From Circinella umbellata (lineage: Eukaryota > Mucoromycota > Mucoromycetes > Mucorales > Lichtheimiaceae), in assembly GCA_025093555.1 (NCBI GenBank), contig JAIWNF010000044.1:310001-374000 (forward strand): a stretch of 64,000 nt of DNA, written 5' to 3'. This document shows, piece by piece, positions 45,046 to 57,270 of this stretch (positions are counted from its first letter, which is position 1; every line of letters starts with the position of its first letter). Under the pieces are notes generated by a model. The model worked only from the letters and a program-made list of their open reading frames with translations. It had not been told where the DNA came from and ran no database searches. A program made the translations under genes and the position numbers.

Positions 45046-46440
45046 ATGGAAGATAATCGAGTTCCATCTTTTGTACAATATCCTCAAAAAAGAAAAAGAA
45101 CTATTTCTAATAATGTAACTTCATCCCCTGTTCGAGCTTATAAAAGACATGGTAATTTGTTATTATTTTTGAATCAATTAAAAGATAGAAACCAAGCCAT
45201 TAAGATAAAAAGTTGTAAAAATAAAAAATAAAATAAAAAATAATTAGAATCAGCCTCATTCTTAGCTCGTTCGGAAACTATTCTTGTTGATGAAACTCAA
45301 GATGTTATGGTAAGTTATTTAATCTAGGAAAAAAAGGGGAGGTCATGTATATATATATATATATGTCTGTTGTATGTATAATAATATGACAACCTTATGC
45401 AGCAATGTTTTACACATATAAATGAAGAAGCTGTTGATACTATTGTACCAAATACAAAAGAAAAGTAAGTTTACCTAGTGTCGAAAGGAAGATTGAAGCA
45501 ATTTTTTTTTATCTGAAAAGTTCCTAAATATCATTAAAAAAAAAGGATGGACGTGGAAGAAACTGTATTAATGGGAAATGGAGTGGAGACAACGGCAACA
45601 ACAGTGAGTGATGAAGTCAAAGAGACAAACATAAGAAAACGAGAAGAAAGAAATTATAATACAGGCAACGAGAACGTTATAACAATTGAACAAAAACAAA
45701 TCAAGGATGATGAAAATAATCAATCCATTGACCCGGCTCTCATTCTTTTAAATACTCCAACAACCACCACCACCTCTACTACTACTACTGACGAGAAAGA
45801 TAATAAGGATAATGGGTCTATTCAAAACTCTATTTCAAAAGAGCAACATTTTGCTGACATTCATGGCAATTTATCACCAAATGTTGAAAAAATGAAAGAA
45901 GAAAAAGAACGAGTAACTCCAGCACAATTATTATCATACATGGAAACAACAGTAACTGAACCTACTGCTGTTATTACTTTAACGAATGACGTTATGAAAG
46001 AGACGGCTTTAAACAAAGATATCGCTATTACTACAACAACTTTAACAACGGATTTTACTGAAAAACACGATGAATCAAAAAAACAAGTGACGGAAGAATC
46101 AACGAAGAATAGTGTTCAAATACGAGATGGCAATTCTCAAGATGTTAATGATAATAATGAAGATGTAACAAAGGATGATTCTCAGGATGTTAATGATAAT
46201 GAAGATGTAACAATGGATGATAATGACAAGGCCTCAAAAATAAAACCAAGCACTGATAAAGAAAAAGATATTAACACGAATGTAACATTGGATAATGAAG
46301 ACGATAATAATGATAAAGATGGAGAATCGAGCAGAGCAGTAGATGAATCATCACAAGAACAAGTAATTAAAAATGAACAAACACCTTGGTTATCCTCTAT
46401 TTGGAGTACACTTACATTTCCATTCAGATCAAAGAAATAA
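45046..46440 (+). CDS. Unrecognised Thr/Asp-rich acidic protein
   Basis: Four exons: 45046-45151, 45248-45309, 45403-45464 and 45546-46440, giving 374 aa. The three short 5' exons have GTAATT or GTAAGT donors and AG acceptors and keep frame. The N-terminus is basic (PQKRKRTISNN, YKRH) and could be a nuclear signal. It is followed by SASFLARSETILVDETQDVM. Most of the protein is Thr/Asp/Glu/Asn-rich and low complexity; a repeated unit SQDVNDNNEDVTKDD / SQDVNDNEDVTMDD occurs near residues 215-240. The C-terminus PWLSSIWSTLTFPFRSKK is hydrophobic then basic, resembling an amphipathic membrane-binding or lipid-droplet-type end. No family recognised. Confidence 0.65.
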
Positions 46441-47008
46441 TTTTCCTTTTCCCTTCCCACCTCAACCTTTATCTTCTGCATAAAAAAACACAAAGCTAGT
46501 AAATCTCTTATATCATTTTTTCCATAACTCAACATTGGATCCTCTTTTTTTTTTTCGCTACATAACTACCATAATCAATTATTAACAAATTTGGTTATAA
46601 TAATGATAATGGATACTAATGCTCAATAATTTATCCATTGACTTTTGATATATAATATATATTTTTTTTTCAAAATAAATAAATAGCTGTTGTTTGTTAA
46701 ACGATAGTATACTTATGCATTTATATATATTATTATTAATGAATGCAGAATAAGATAAGAAAAATAATTACATGTAAAAGGACTTAAGAAATAAAAATGA
46801 TCAAGAGAATTTCTTGTGTGTATGTGTATGTGTTGCAAAAATGGAAAAAAAGAGGTTTTGAAGGGAAAGCAAGGAAAAGAAAAGAGGGATGTTAATATTG
46901 TAGGTGGGGATATACATAAAAGGACAAAAAAAAAGAAGAAGTAAAAATAGAGCGAGAATTATATATAGGTGTAATTATATTAAACAAAACGAGGAGATTT
47001 TTTTTTGT
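46441..47008. other. Convergent intergenic region
   Basis: About 570 bp, AT-rich, between the ends of the Thr/Asp-rich gene (plus) and the Ytp1-like gene (minus). It contains both 3' UTRs. No other feature is visible. Confidence 0.6.
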
Positions 47009-49080
47009 TTAGTTGTTGGGTAATCCCAAGTTGCGACGTAATTTTAAGGCTTTTTTTTGTTCACGTTTCATAGACCATTGTTTCATAGCAAACATAAAAA
47101 AGACGTAACATAAGGTCATAGAAGTCAATGCAACACAAACATTCATTAAAAACATTTTATCCACATTATTACGACGTAACCATGTGAGTGTACCCGAGTT
47201 GGATGCCATGAATAAAATGGCACCTGCAATCAATAAGAATGCACCAATAGCTTCACTTGGAGGTCGAGTAGGTTGATTATCAGTAGGTGGAGCACGATAC
47301 AGTGAAATATAGGTAACAAAACGACATACAGCAGCTAATCCAAGTAACAAGCCCCAAAGATAATGAATACCAGTTGAATAAACTGTATCTTGGTGATGGT
47401 TACCCATAGAAACACCAGTAAATAAAACAATTAATCCAGGGAATGGATTCATAGAATAACTTTGTTTCACTTCATGACGTGGGACATCCAATGGAGTGCT
47501 TAAAACACTACGTTCTAACAATCGGCGTAAAGCACGACTTTCAACAAGAATACCTAAAAGGCCACACCACCACCACCTTTTTTGTTTATCATAGAAATAA
47601 AATTTATAAACGAAATAATTTTAGTATATTTTGACGATTTTTTTTTTCAAAAATGTAGACATATATATATGAACTATTATAATATTATAACTGCTAATAT
47701 AAACTTACATGAATGCCAAACTTGCATGTTCTAAATCTTTATGAGTCCATTCAGGGTTTTCACCAAAATGTTCCATCCAAGTATTGGTAATACCATAAGT
47801 AAAGATAAGACAAGATTCGATCATTTCAAAACTAAACTTGGCACCACCATCGACACGATTCCATGCCCAACCTTGCTCTGCAAATGCACCGAGATAACGA
47901 CCAAATGTAAGGATACCATAAAAGAAAAATATACCACCTTTGATAAGATGTGCAATACAACCTAATAGACTCCATGATCTAATAGATAAAAAGGAAAAAA
48001 GTTTTCAACGGTTAAAATATTATCTTGAATTTTTGTCCGATTGTTTTTTTTTTTTTTGCTGAGTTATACCTGCAAACACCATGCCATACAACAAGACCAC
48101 TAAGGGTTTGAGTAAAGATAAGAATGACAAAAACACGTCCAACAATGGTATGCCAATAACGACAAACAACATTTGTAAATGGATTATAAGCAGTGACTAC
48201 AAAGGCTTTCTTGACAATATTAGGAATATAAGGTAAAATCTTATCAAAAACACGATTAATGATAGATGATTTTTCACGATGATGCATCATAACAGGATCT
48301 TCTTCTTCTAGGTCAATAGGTGACATGGCAATATTATCATCATCTTCTTCTTCTTTTCCATATTCAAAATCATTGTGATTATGTAAAGTTTCTTCTGAAT
48401 GATCACTTTGACGATCAGAAGAAGATGAAGAGACAGATCGATTCACCAAATGAACACTCTCTAATCGATCATAATGAGCTGCATCTTGTTGTTGTGATCG
48501 ACCTACTGCTTTGGCAATTTTACGAACCACACCTACAGCCAATTGAGCAATAAACAATAATAGAATAATCCATCCCATAGAATGATGAACATTTCCAGCA
48601 TAAAAATGAGGTACAGAATGTCCATATAATTTGCCAAAAAAGTAACCAAACAATGCAACAATAAATGTCAAGATTTGAACTGGAACGTGTAATGATGACC
48701 GACCAATACCAAACATGATACCTAATTATGTAATTTTTATTTTTACATGTAGAAAAATTTCATGATTAATTAATAATAGGGATTTTTTTTAATAATAATC
48801 ATCATGTACATATATATTAAAAGTATCCTTTACCTAATGGCATCAAGACCCAGAAAGCAATCACCATAAAGATAATATGAGTATATAGATACCCCTTGTT
48901 CTCAGGGAATAAAGCATAAGACATTGGTTCGTCACCGGTCGAATTAAATGGTGGCATCGGTGGATCACTTTGCATACCTGCCATTTCTTCATGTGTATGT
49001 TGTTGTGCAGACACAAGAGCAACAATGAACAACAAGATTATGCCAATACTAGGCAACAGTGATGATGTTGACTGAGCCAT
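47009..49080 (-). CDS. Ytp1-like multi-pass membrane protein
   Basis: Four exons: 48834-49080, 48070-48721, 47709-47978 and 47009-47576, giving 578 aa. The N-terminus has a cleavable-looking signal (SIGIILLFIVALVSA) followed by HTHEEMAGMQ. Transmembrane segments include THIIFMVIAFWVLMPLG, ILTFIVALFGYFFG, MGWIILLLFIAQLAVG and VFVILIFTQTLSGLVVWHG, then four or more in the last two exons. The motif SCLIFTYGITNTWMEHFG, with HKDLEHASLAFM and WWWCGLLGILVESRALRRLL, is diagnostic of fungal Ytp1 proteins (Ytp1 domain with an upstream DUF2427-like half related to cytochrome b561). The fourth exon must start at a poly(A)-AAAG acceptor, because the nearer TTTTAG would break the frame and remove the conserved Trp run. 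An acidic Ser-rich cytosolic loop lies near residue 160. Function is not established in any organism I know of; conserved His pairs suggest possible haem or metal binding. Confidence 0.86.
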
Positions 49081-52000
49081 TCTTTTAGGGGTATGGATCA
49101 GTCTGTTGTTTGTTTGTTAAAAAAAATTATATGAAGAAAAAAGTGAAAAAAAAAAAAAGAGGAAGAAGAAAGTGTTTTTTTTTGCTGCGGGAAAGAATGA
49201 GCGCGTATTTCAAACTTTTTTTTTTTGCTGTTTCAGCTGGCTTTAAGTTTGTAATCTGCTACTTTTTTTTTGGGGGGGGGGAGAGAGAAGACGAGAGATG
49301 AAAAAAAAGGTCCACAACTTACTAAATAGTTTAGATACCCTCCCCGCTTAAAAATTCTCTCCGAGGTCAATTATTAAACTTCTTTTGAAGCCCTTGGCCC
49401 AAAAAGAATCTATTTTTTTTCAATTGTTCTATACTAAACCCCCTCCCCCATAACATAAATTCTAGATTAATTACTATTTTTGAGTTGTTACATGGAAAGA
49501 CCCTAGTACCCGGCACTTTTCTTTCCGTTTACACAATGAATATACACTTTATTTAGAGCCCAAAAAAAAAAAAGGTGGCGTGTCGCGGATAAATAGTATC
49601 GCTATTTTGTTCACGGCGAAACCTGAAGCCCGGAAGGCCCGGGAAAAAAAAAAGATCATCTGTTACACACACATATAACACTTATAACAGAAAGTACAGT
49701 TGGTTAACAATACAAAATAAACCATTCAACTGAAGCATCAAGAAGTTCCGACCCGATAGATTTTTTTTTAATAATTCGAGTTCAGCAAAATTATTTGTTA
49801 TTTTAAGTGCTGGACCCTTTGGCCAAAGGATAATAACTGTTTTATTGTTGTTAGTCTTGTTCTTCCTTGGCCGTCAAGCCAAGAAAAAAATATATCATTT
49901 GTCCTCTTCTCACTATGTGCGACCATATGACGTTACTTTTTGAAAAAATAGAATCATATTTTTTTTAAAATGAAAAAAAAAGTTTGTCCAAAAGAAGCTT
50001 CATGTGACAGTTCACGCATTATGCATGAATTATGTCCCATTCTTATTTTTCGAACACCACCCCTCTCCCCCCAGAAAAAAAATCTTTCTTTTCTATTATA
50101 CCAATTCAAAAAAAAAGATAATAAATTAATCAAAAACATTACTTGGTTATGCTTATTCTTATAAGTAATTAAATTTAATTGAAATTCGTTTTATTAGAAT
50201 TCAATTCCTTTCTAGAATAACAAACAACAAAAAAACATCGAAAAAACTTTTTTTTCCGGCGCAAGATTAACCGATAAAAACAAAGTTCAAATCGGTCATA
50301 TTATTGTCCGATTAAATTGTTACACAATAAATACAATACATATTAACATTAGATATACTCTTCAACAAAAAAAAAATGAATAGACTCTCTTTTTAATTAT
50401 AATAATGAAGTGAGATTCTAATTTATATATTCAGTGAATATCTTTTTCTATTCAACATAATTACATAACATGTCAAAAAAATAGAATAGTAATAACTTAT
50501 ATAACTCAAGATTTTTCTAGAGAGGGCGCCGGGAAGAGAATTACAAATTTCGATGAAGTTCTCTAGGTAAATCTTTTTTAGATAGCTCATCTTGACTCAA
50601 TGAAAAAAAAAAAAAGGAAAGTGTTACAATCTAAAAAAAGTTGTGTTCTTACTAATCATTTCCACGTTTTTCTAAAAGATGTTTATAATTCTTTTAACTT
50701 TTAATTTCAAAATACTCATTTAAAATCGAAAGAAAAAAAAAAGAGCCTTATCTATTGTTAATTATTTATTCAGGACCATAAGTGAACTCGCTAACGAGAA
50801 GTGGAAGAGTTGAGAGAATGAATATATATATACATAAACCGCAGCAAAAAAGAAAAGAACTTTTTTCCAGGTTTTGTAATGTCTGACTAATATTTAAGAC
50901 TATAATCTCATTTTTTCGGTAAAAAGAATGTACCGTATTCTTTTTTCTATCTTTGAATGAAAAAGGAGTAAGTGAGAACTGAATTAATATATATTACCAG
51001 GTAAAACAACAAAAGGTCTCCGACTATATAATTTTTTTTCGCTTAGTGATGAGTTCTTTAAGCCATTCTTCGGATCGCCTTCTCCTCCCCCCACCCTTTT
51101 TTTCCCCTTCCGCATCATTTTGTCGCCGACATACGGTCAATGATTCCGTCTATACCGACTACGTATTTTATTCAAAAAAAAATTCTACTTAATTTATTTC
51201 TACCGCCCACCCTTTTCTTCCTTTTATTCTGTCAAAAAGGTTCAGTACAATTGAGGGGAAAGGAGAGAAGTTACAAGAGCTTAAGGTTGAATTAGTGAAT
51301 TGTGTTACATGTATACCGAATTTTACTATTGTAACTTTACATATTAATGTCGCGGGAACAACAGACGTGTTTAAAAAAAACAAGCTACATATGTTAGGTC
51401 TCACAAAATAAACACGGTATATCTTAATACCGTTTCTTTTTTCTTTTTTTTTTACCTTTTATCCTATACTATCAAAAAAACACATTCTTGTCTATTCCGT
51501 CCTATGCTAAGATAATGAACAATAAACAAATAGAATAAAAATTTATTCTCGTTGTAATAACAGGCCAGAAAAAGAAAAGTAGCTATAAATATCTTTTTGA
51601 TATCAAAGTACAATGGACAATAACAATAAAACAATAACTTCCCAATGTTAGCATGGGCCCTGGAGAATCATGGTTCCTTTTATTATGTCACTTTTTTTCT
51701 GCTATAATATATTGTGTAACCATATGAAAAAGAAAAAGATGATCAATTATCCTAAGTTTTGATGACTTGCTTCGACCCGAAAAAAATACGTTATAACTGG
51801 GAGAACATTATTCCTTCCCTTTCACCCCTCCCAAAAACGCTCAGGTCCCCACCGAAACGTTGTAAAAAAAAATTGAATGAGAAAATGTTTTTTGGCAAGT
51901 GGGTAGCTTATCAGACGCAATAAAGCATGATAAGAAAATGTATTAAACCCTTCTAGTTTCTATAATTCATCATTAGATATAAAATCAACTGACTTTAATA

Positions 52001-52999
52001 ATTCGACCGCAGTAATAACAAAATAAAAGATTAACATACATTAATCTATGATGATATATATATAACGCCATTGTTTCGAAAAGTAATGACAAGAAAACTT
52101 TCCATTTGCTTCTCTTTTCCCTATCAATTCTTCACTTGCCCACAATAATGCCTTGGCGCGACTAATTACTATATTTTTGTTTGTTTGTTTGTTTTTTGGA
52201 AAAAATAGAAAATATTCATACTTAATAAAATCAATAATGTTTACTATATAATTAAGAATTATATTTTACCATAGATATTAAACAAAGAAGAGACAAATCA
52301 CAAAGTACCATGGCAACAACGACGATAAAAAGAAAACAATAACAGTCTACTGACATTATTCCACGTTATAAATTACTCGAGATAAACAATATTCATATAC
52401 ATATCAATAACAGCTACTGACAAGGTTTTTTCCAATAACATATTTTTCATGACGTAAACTAGTAGAATTTGGATACAAGAAAGTTGTAAGTTCGTTTTCA
52501 TTTCCCATAGAAACAAAAATTAAGAAATGATTACAACACATTATTATTTGTAACCAAGATATAAATTCCTTTTAGTATACAGCCAAAAAAAAAATTATCT
52601 TTTTTTTATTTTATTTTGACATCTATCAAAAAATACATACAACAGTGGTTGGGATTAACCCGAAAGTGGGGGAACAATCCACTTTGGGCTTGGATTATTC
52701 TAGAAGAACAATTATTCTCTTTTAATCTTTTTATTAAAGTTTGAAGAAAGGTGGGGGGAGGGAACGGAGGGCCAAAAAAAAAAAAAGATTTGCAGCCCCT
52801 TCCCAGCACCTACCTTTTTTCCACTCTTTATTTTCTGAATAGTCAAAAAGTTAAAAGTTTATTGTTTTTTAGTTTTATTTTAATTTTATAAACAAAGCTT
52901 GTTCCTGAAGGGAGTTATTAGATCCTGAAAATGTTTTCATAAATCCCCATTAACAGAATAATTTATATTTTTTTTTGTTATCTGTAGCAAATTTAACAT
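49081..52999. other. 3.9-kb gene-poor region
   Basis: AT-rich sequence with many A/T homopolymers, beginning with the promoter region of the Ytp1-like gene. Short patches are more GC-rich (49570-49650, with CCCGGAAGGCCCGGG; 51060-51130). Frames at 49954-50164, 51189-51404 and 52606-52809 are short, unsupported by splice sites and low complexity. I see no gene, RNA or intact mobile element. Confidence 0.6.
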
Positions 53000-53035
53000 A
53001 GATTTTTGCTAAGAAAAAAAGAATATCCATTGACT

Positions 53036-53850
53036 GTTAATATAGTGTCTAATAAAATTGATAATAATATACGTATGCGAAAGCGAGTTCTGAAACAGCC
53101 TAGGTTAGGTGAAGGCAAATTCAAGGGTATTCCCATGCTGTGCAACATACAGATGAGTGTGGCATTGCTTCGACACAATGTGACATCCCATGAGCTACTA
53201 AGATCACGTAACAAGGTTGTTTGGGATACTGTATTTTTAATCATAATACATCATTAATTATTTATTGATTCTATAGGGCAAATGTTCTTCCAAGTGAAGG
53301 AAGTGTTAGTGATCGGGTACAAGTGAGACCTGATGCTATTGTATGTGAAATTGACCAACTAAGTTGGGGCGCATCCGTTGCTTTTGGTGAAGCTAAGCTT
53401 TCTAAACCAACTAATAATATCAATTCGTTGGGCCAAGACCTAATGCGTTTGGCAATACTTGGGGAAGATTGTCGGATAGAATGTAAAAACGATAAATTAA
53501 AATCATCTGTTTCGGATTTCTCGATTGCAAGTATTTCGTCGGTTTCCTTGTCGATACTAATACAATTCTCCTAAAGCAGATCACTGAGATATAAAAAGTC
53601 ATTGAGATTTGATCTTGTCACGAATTGTTCAAGTTGTTCGACGCTTTTCGGAAATTTGAACGCTAAAACTTGTGCAACTGCTCGAACTGAGGTTTTTGGA
53701 ACTTTGGTGCAAATTGAGACCGTCATGGAATGGCCTATCATAAAAAGGCCTGGTGCATTAGTATATTCTTACGATTACAAGAACGAAGAAATAAAAAGAA
53801 AAAAAGTGCATCTTACCATTTATTTGAAAAACCATAGAATTTTTTAGTTT
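53036..53850 (+). pseudogene. Decayed fragment of a dispersed gene family, plus-strand copy
   Basis: Coding-like blocks on the plus strand: LRHNVTSHELLRSRN ends at a donor-like AAG|GTTGTT, and after the acceptor TCTATAG near 53276 comes NVLPSEGSVSDRVQVRPDAI, VCEIDQLSWGASVAFGEAKL and NINSLGQDLMRLAILGEDCR. Stops and frame changes follow after 53570, although coding-like composition continues (CATARTEVFGTLVQIETVME). The GEAK plus LGQDLxRLxI pattern resembles proteins I associate with large dispersed families in Mucorales genomes; function is unknown. No intact start or end was found, so it is called a remnant. A second, inverted partial copy lies immediately downstream. Confidence 0.5.
53252..53462 (+). 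repeat. Left arm of a ~210-bp inverted repeat
   Basis: This arm matches the reverse complement of 53867-54076 with only about five differences, giving a hairpin with a ~400-bp loop. It begins just before the acceptor of the fragment exon and ends within LAILGE. Confidence 0.93.
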
Positions 53851-53866
53851 GTTCAAAGATTTAGCG

Positions 53867-54076
53867 CCAAGTATTGCCAAACGCATTAGGTCTTGGCCCA
53901 ACGAATTGATATTATTAGTTGGTTTAGAAAGCTTAGCTTCACCAAAAGCAACGGATGTGCCCCAACTTAATTGTCAATTTCACATACAATAGCACCAGGT
54001 CTCACTTGTACCCGATCACTAACACTTCCTTCACTTGGAAGAACGTTTGCCCTATAGAATCAATAAATAACTAATG
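53867..54076 (-). repeat. Right arm of a ~210-bp inverted repeat
   Basis: Reverse-complement copy of 53252-53462. Differences include a one-base loss in the codons for IDQLS that creates an immediate TAA, so this copy is frame-broken while the left arm is open. Confidence 0.93.
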
Positions 54077-54900
54077 TCAGGATCAAATCAAATTCACAGA
54101 AACAGTAAGCTAAAATTATCCTACCATCTTGATAATTTTTTTTTCTCGGGATTGGATAACAAAGTGGACAGCATTGGATCATACACTAGTATTGGCTCCA
54201 TAACTCAGTTTCGCCGATAACAGTTTTATCCAACATGGTTTTTAATGGCAGTTTTAATACACTATCATAGATAATACAAGTATAAGTATTATATGATATG
54301 TCTGGGACAGAATATGAATACTCACAGAGAAGATAACCCAAATAAAACTGCTGTTTCCGGGTCAGATCTGCTTTCGTCAATTCGATCAATTTTCTTGAGC
54401 ATTCCCAATGAGCACCTTTTTCAACCTCTATACACTTGGCAGATTGACACTATTCCTTTTCCAATTTATAAACAAAAAAAGTAGCAACTTGTAAATGGGT
54501 TGAACATAAATTATCACTACTGCGAACGTAGCCTTTTTGAATATTCTTGAACAATCACTTGCTGAGAATAGAATAAAGTTTGTGTGAATGGATGAAACGA
54601 TGGATCCAAACAAGTATTACAATACTTTAAAGATTTTTTACCTGGAACCTGAATATACTGTCTTGTTAGTTTCTCAGAAGAGCTATCCCGATTTTGAACT
54701 TTATATAAGTAACCATCTGTTATCCATACTAACATAGATGATATCTTGCACTTCAGTAATCAATTCTCTGGAAAACGTTTTGTGATCTGATCTCTTAATC
54801 TTGGTTATTACTCTTTGATATACTTGGTCCAATATATCACCATGCTTTCTAAAGTGTTCTCGGGCTGTAGTTGAATACTCGTCAGGTTTGAGAAGCATTA
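53867..54900 (-). pseudogene. Decayed fragment of the same family, minus-strand copy
   Basis: Minus-strand coding-like blocks in order: NNIMLLKPDEYSTTAREHFR and KHGDILDQVYQRVITKIKR (54900-54720), a frame change into SSEKLTRQYIQVPGKKSLKY and LDPSFHPFTQTLFYSQQVIV (54735-54517), then IELTKADLTRKQQFYLGYLL and IIYDSVLKLPLKTMLDKTVI (54389-54186), and finally the inverted-repeat arm encoding NVLPSEGSVSDRVQVRPGAI followed by a frameshift. The blocks are in three frames with stops between them. Some breaks could be introns, but the IDN-stop frameshift is not. It is probably a longer but dead copy of the family seen at 53036-53850. Confidence 0.45.
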
Positions 54901-55223
54901 TGTTATTTAATGAGCTACATATTTATATATGGTATTAGTAAGTCAACTGAGATTTTTGGTACGTATCGAAATATATAAAGCTACTTACAGAAGTTCATAC
55001 AAATGTGATTCTATACATAGGCCGCAGCAAGAGCTAACGATTTCACTTGAAATTTTTGAAACGCGACTTCAAAGCAATCACCATAATCAATGTGCCGCTT
55101 CTTTCTTGGGGGAGAAGGATTATGGGAGTTTTCACTTTGTCCCATCGGAAATATGAGGAAATGAGGATTCCTGAGAATCTTTATTTTGAGGAGAGTCATC
55201 CTCAGAATGAAGAAATTTTTTCT

Positions 55224-56727
55224 TCAGTTATCTTGGTCAGATTCATTTTTTTCTTCTGACCCACTGCTATCACACTCGTTACTTCTCATTTTGTTTCTTC
55301 TATTATTAAATGCTTTCAAAGCATCCAACCCAGTTTCTTGCTCCTCATTGTAAATATTTTCCTAAAACAACATGAAAGATAAAGATTAGGACCAGAAATT
55401 ATATTTAACCACAGAGACTTATTGCTAAACTGGTAAATCCATACTTCAGTGAAAGTTGTTCGGGTTTACTTCGTAAAGTTCAGAACACCTTCAAAAAAAA
55501 CTTTGATGTCGACAAAGCCCAATTTTTAGGACTTTTACTGCCTGTGTGTCCCAAAAAATATTTGTTAGTGTGGTCTTTTGAGACTTCCTGTTATTTATTC
55601 AAATATCGATTAGATTTTGTAGTGAATTGATTAAGTATTGCAATAACTTCCGAAAGTAATAATGCAAGAGAATATAAACATACTTTCAATTCTTTTTTAC
55701 AAGATTCAAGAACTTGAAACTTGTTTAACGTCTTTTTCAATATTTTTTTGCATTTTGGTAATGTCATCTGAGTAGGTTAAATGTGGGTCAGTTTTAGGCC
55801 CGGATAACATGTATGAGGCAAAAAAAATTAATTGTTCTCAATTAGGAAATGACCCTAGTAGCGAGATTATTCTATTGTAAAATGATTAATTGTATTTTAT
55901 ATATGGGTTTGAACTTATAACTATTAAAAAAATAAAATGATAATAATAACTAGCTATTTGGCATACTTACTGTAAATATAATATTTGACCAAATTATATT
56001 GTTGAAGTAACTAAATATTATTGTTCGACATCCATTTTGCCACAGAGATATTGTATTTTACTTTTTTGTTCCCTTTACACTCAAAGGTGTCACAAATGGT
56101 ACATGTATTTTAATGTTTTTATGAATGTCTTCAAGAAGATGATTATTGCTGCTATCTGTAAATGTTTGTAGTGCTATAATAGAATTTGGATCTGTTAATA
56201 CTAAACTCTATTGCAGCTACAGTTAACACTTTCGAAAACGTACTTATCACTTCAAATAAACTCGATTCCATAGCACTGGATTCAATGGCAGTAGTTCGAC
56301 TAATGGTAGATTCATTAGTAATGGTTCGGTTGTTAACAATGTTCTTGGTAGCACTAACATAAGTAGAATTTTCATCTCCACACACGCAATCATGAAATCT
56401 CCGTTAGATTTTCTCCTGGCATTAGGATTTCTTCCTTCTGTTTTTTCTCCCACGTCTTTTTATTATTGGAGTTATATTCCATTGTGACACTATTGAACCA
56501 ATCCATGACACCAATAACTTTTTTTTAATATTGACGCTAATAAAGTAATAATGTATGACCTTTTTTCTCTCTTATGCTTTATGCTTACCTGTTTAAATCT
56601 CAGCAACATGTCATAGTCAAAGGTGATTGGGTAAATCCAAACGTCATAGTCTTTTTTTATTGGCTTTCGCTGCCTCATTCACTTTAGCGTTTTTCAAGTA
56701 TCGTACGACGTAGTTGAAATCACACAT
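55224..56727 (-). pseudogene. Decayed multi-exon gene remnant
   Basis: Starts with MCDFNYVVRYLKNAKVNEAA, KANKK at 56727. A run of seven T (56652-56658, A on the coding strand) then shifts frame into DYDVWIYPITFDYDMLLRFK-Q, which ends at a perfect CAG|GTAAGC donor. Further coding-like blocks are DWFNSVTMEYNSNNKKTWEK, GDENSTYVSATKNIVNNRTI and, after acceptor TTTTAG at 55362, NIYNEEQETGLDALKAFNNR ending ESDQDN-stop at 55224. No frame-preserving join through all blocks was found. It may be the 5' part of the same family as the copies at 53-55 kb. If the seven-base run were a sequencing error, the first exon would be intact. Confidence 0.4.
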
Positions 56728-57086
56728 GGTTATATTTTTCCACTCTAGTGGGGATAATTTTCAGAAGTCTACAGAGAAAAAAAAAGAAGTTTACATATAT
56801 TAATAAGACAGCGTACAGAAAAATTAACTTTTCATTTTTACCTTTAACAGGTAAGTGAGTAGAGAGTAAATTCATCATGGTAATAAGATTGTTGTAAAGT
56901 AACAGAGGGCGAAGTGGAAGCTTTCGAAATTTGAAATGAAAGCTATTTTATATAAAGCTGACGCAAGACTGGCTTAACTGAGTTACATTCAATATTGCTT
57001 TATGCACTAAAACATAGCAATATGCTTAATTTATATACAATATAGAAATCAACAGTGCTGCGAATTTTTATAATCATTTTTTCTCT

Positions 57087-57270
57087 TCAAACAAAAAAAC
57101 TACATAGGTACTTACGTATAAATTCAAGCTTGACAGTCTTTACAGAAATTATATGTCCTAATACGTACTCTTTATTGATGCTATCATCGTTCAACTTGCT
57201 AAGTCTTACAGCAGTAGAATCTTTGTTAATGACATGGTTAATATTTGACCACAATTTTTTCAATGGAATT
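57087..57270 (-). pseudogene. Isolated exon-like block on the minus strand
   Basis: Between an acceptor TATCATAG (57271 side) and a donor GTAAGT near 57112 lies an open stretch with IPLKKLWSNINHVINKDSTA and KEYVLGHIISVKTVKLEFI. Both boundaries are strong, but I could not link it to a start or to the remnant further downstream on the same strand. Origin is unknown; it may belong to the decayed family. Confidence 0.35.

Noticed and set aside
47522..47555. TTTTAG acceptor close to the last Ytp1-like exon
   Set aside because: Using it breaks the reading frame and removes the conserved Trp-rich segment; the AAAG acceptor at 47577 keeps both.
53420..53602. 60-codon minus-strand frame beginning MTFYIS
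   Set aside because: It is antisense to the plus-strand fragment copy and shows no splice support.
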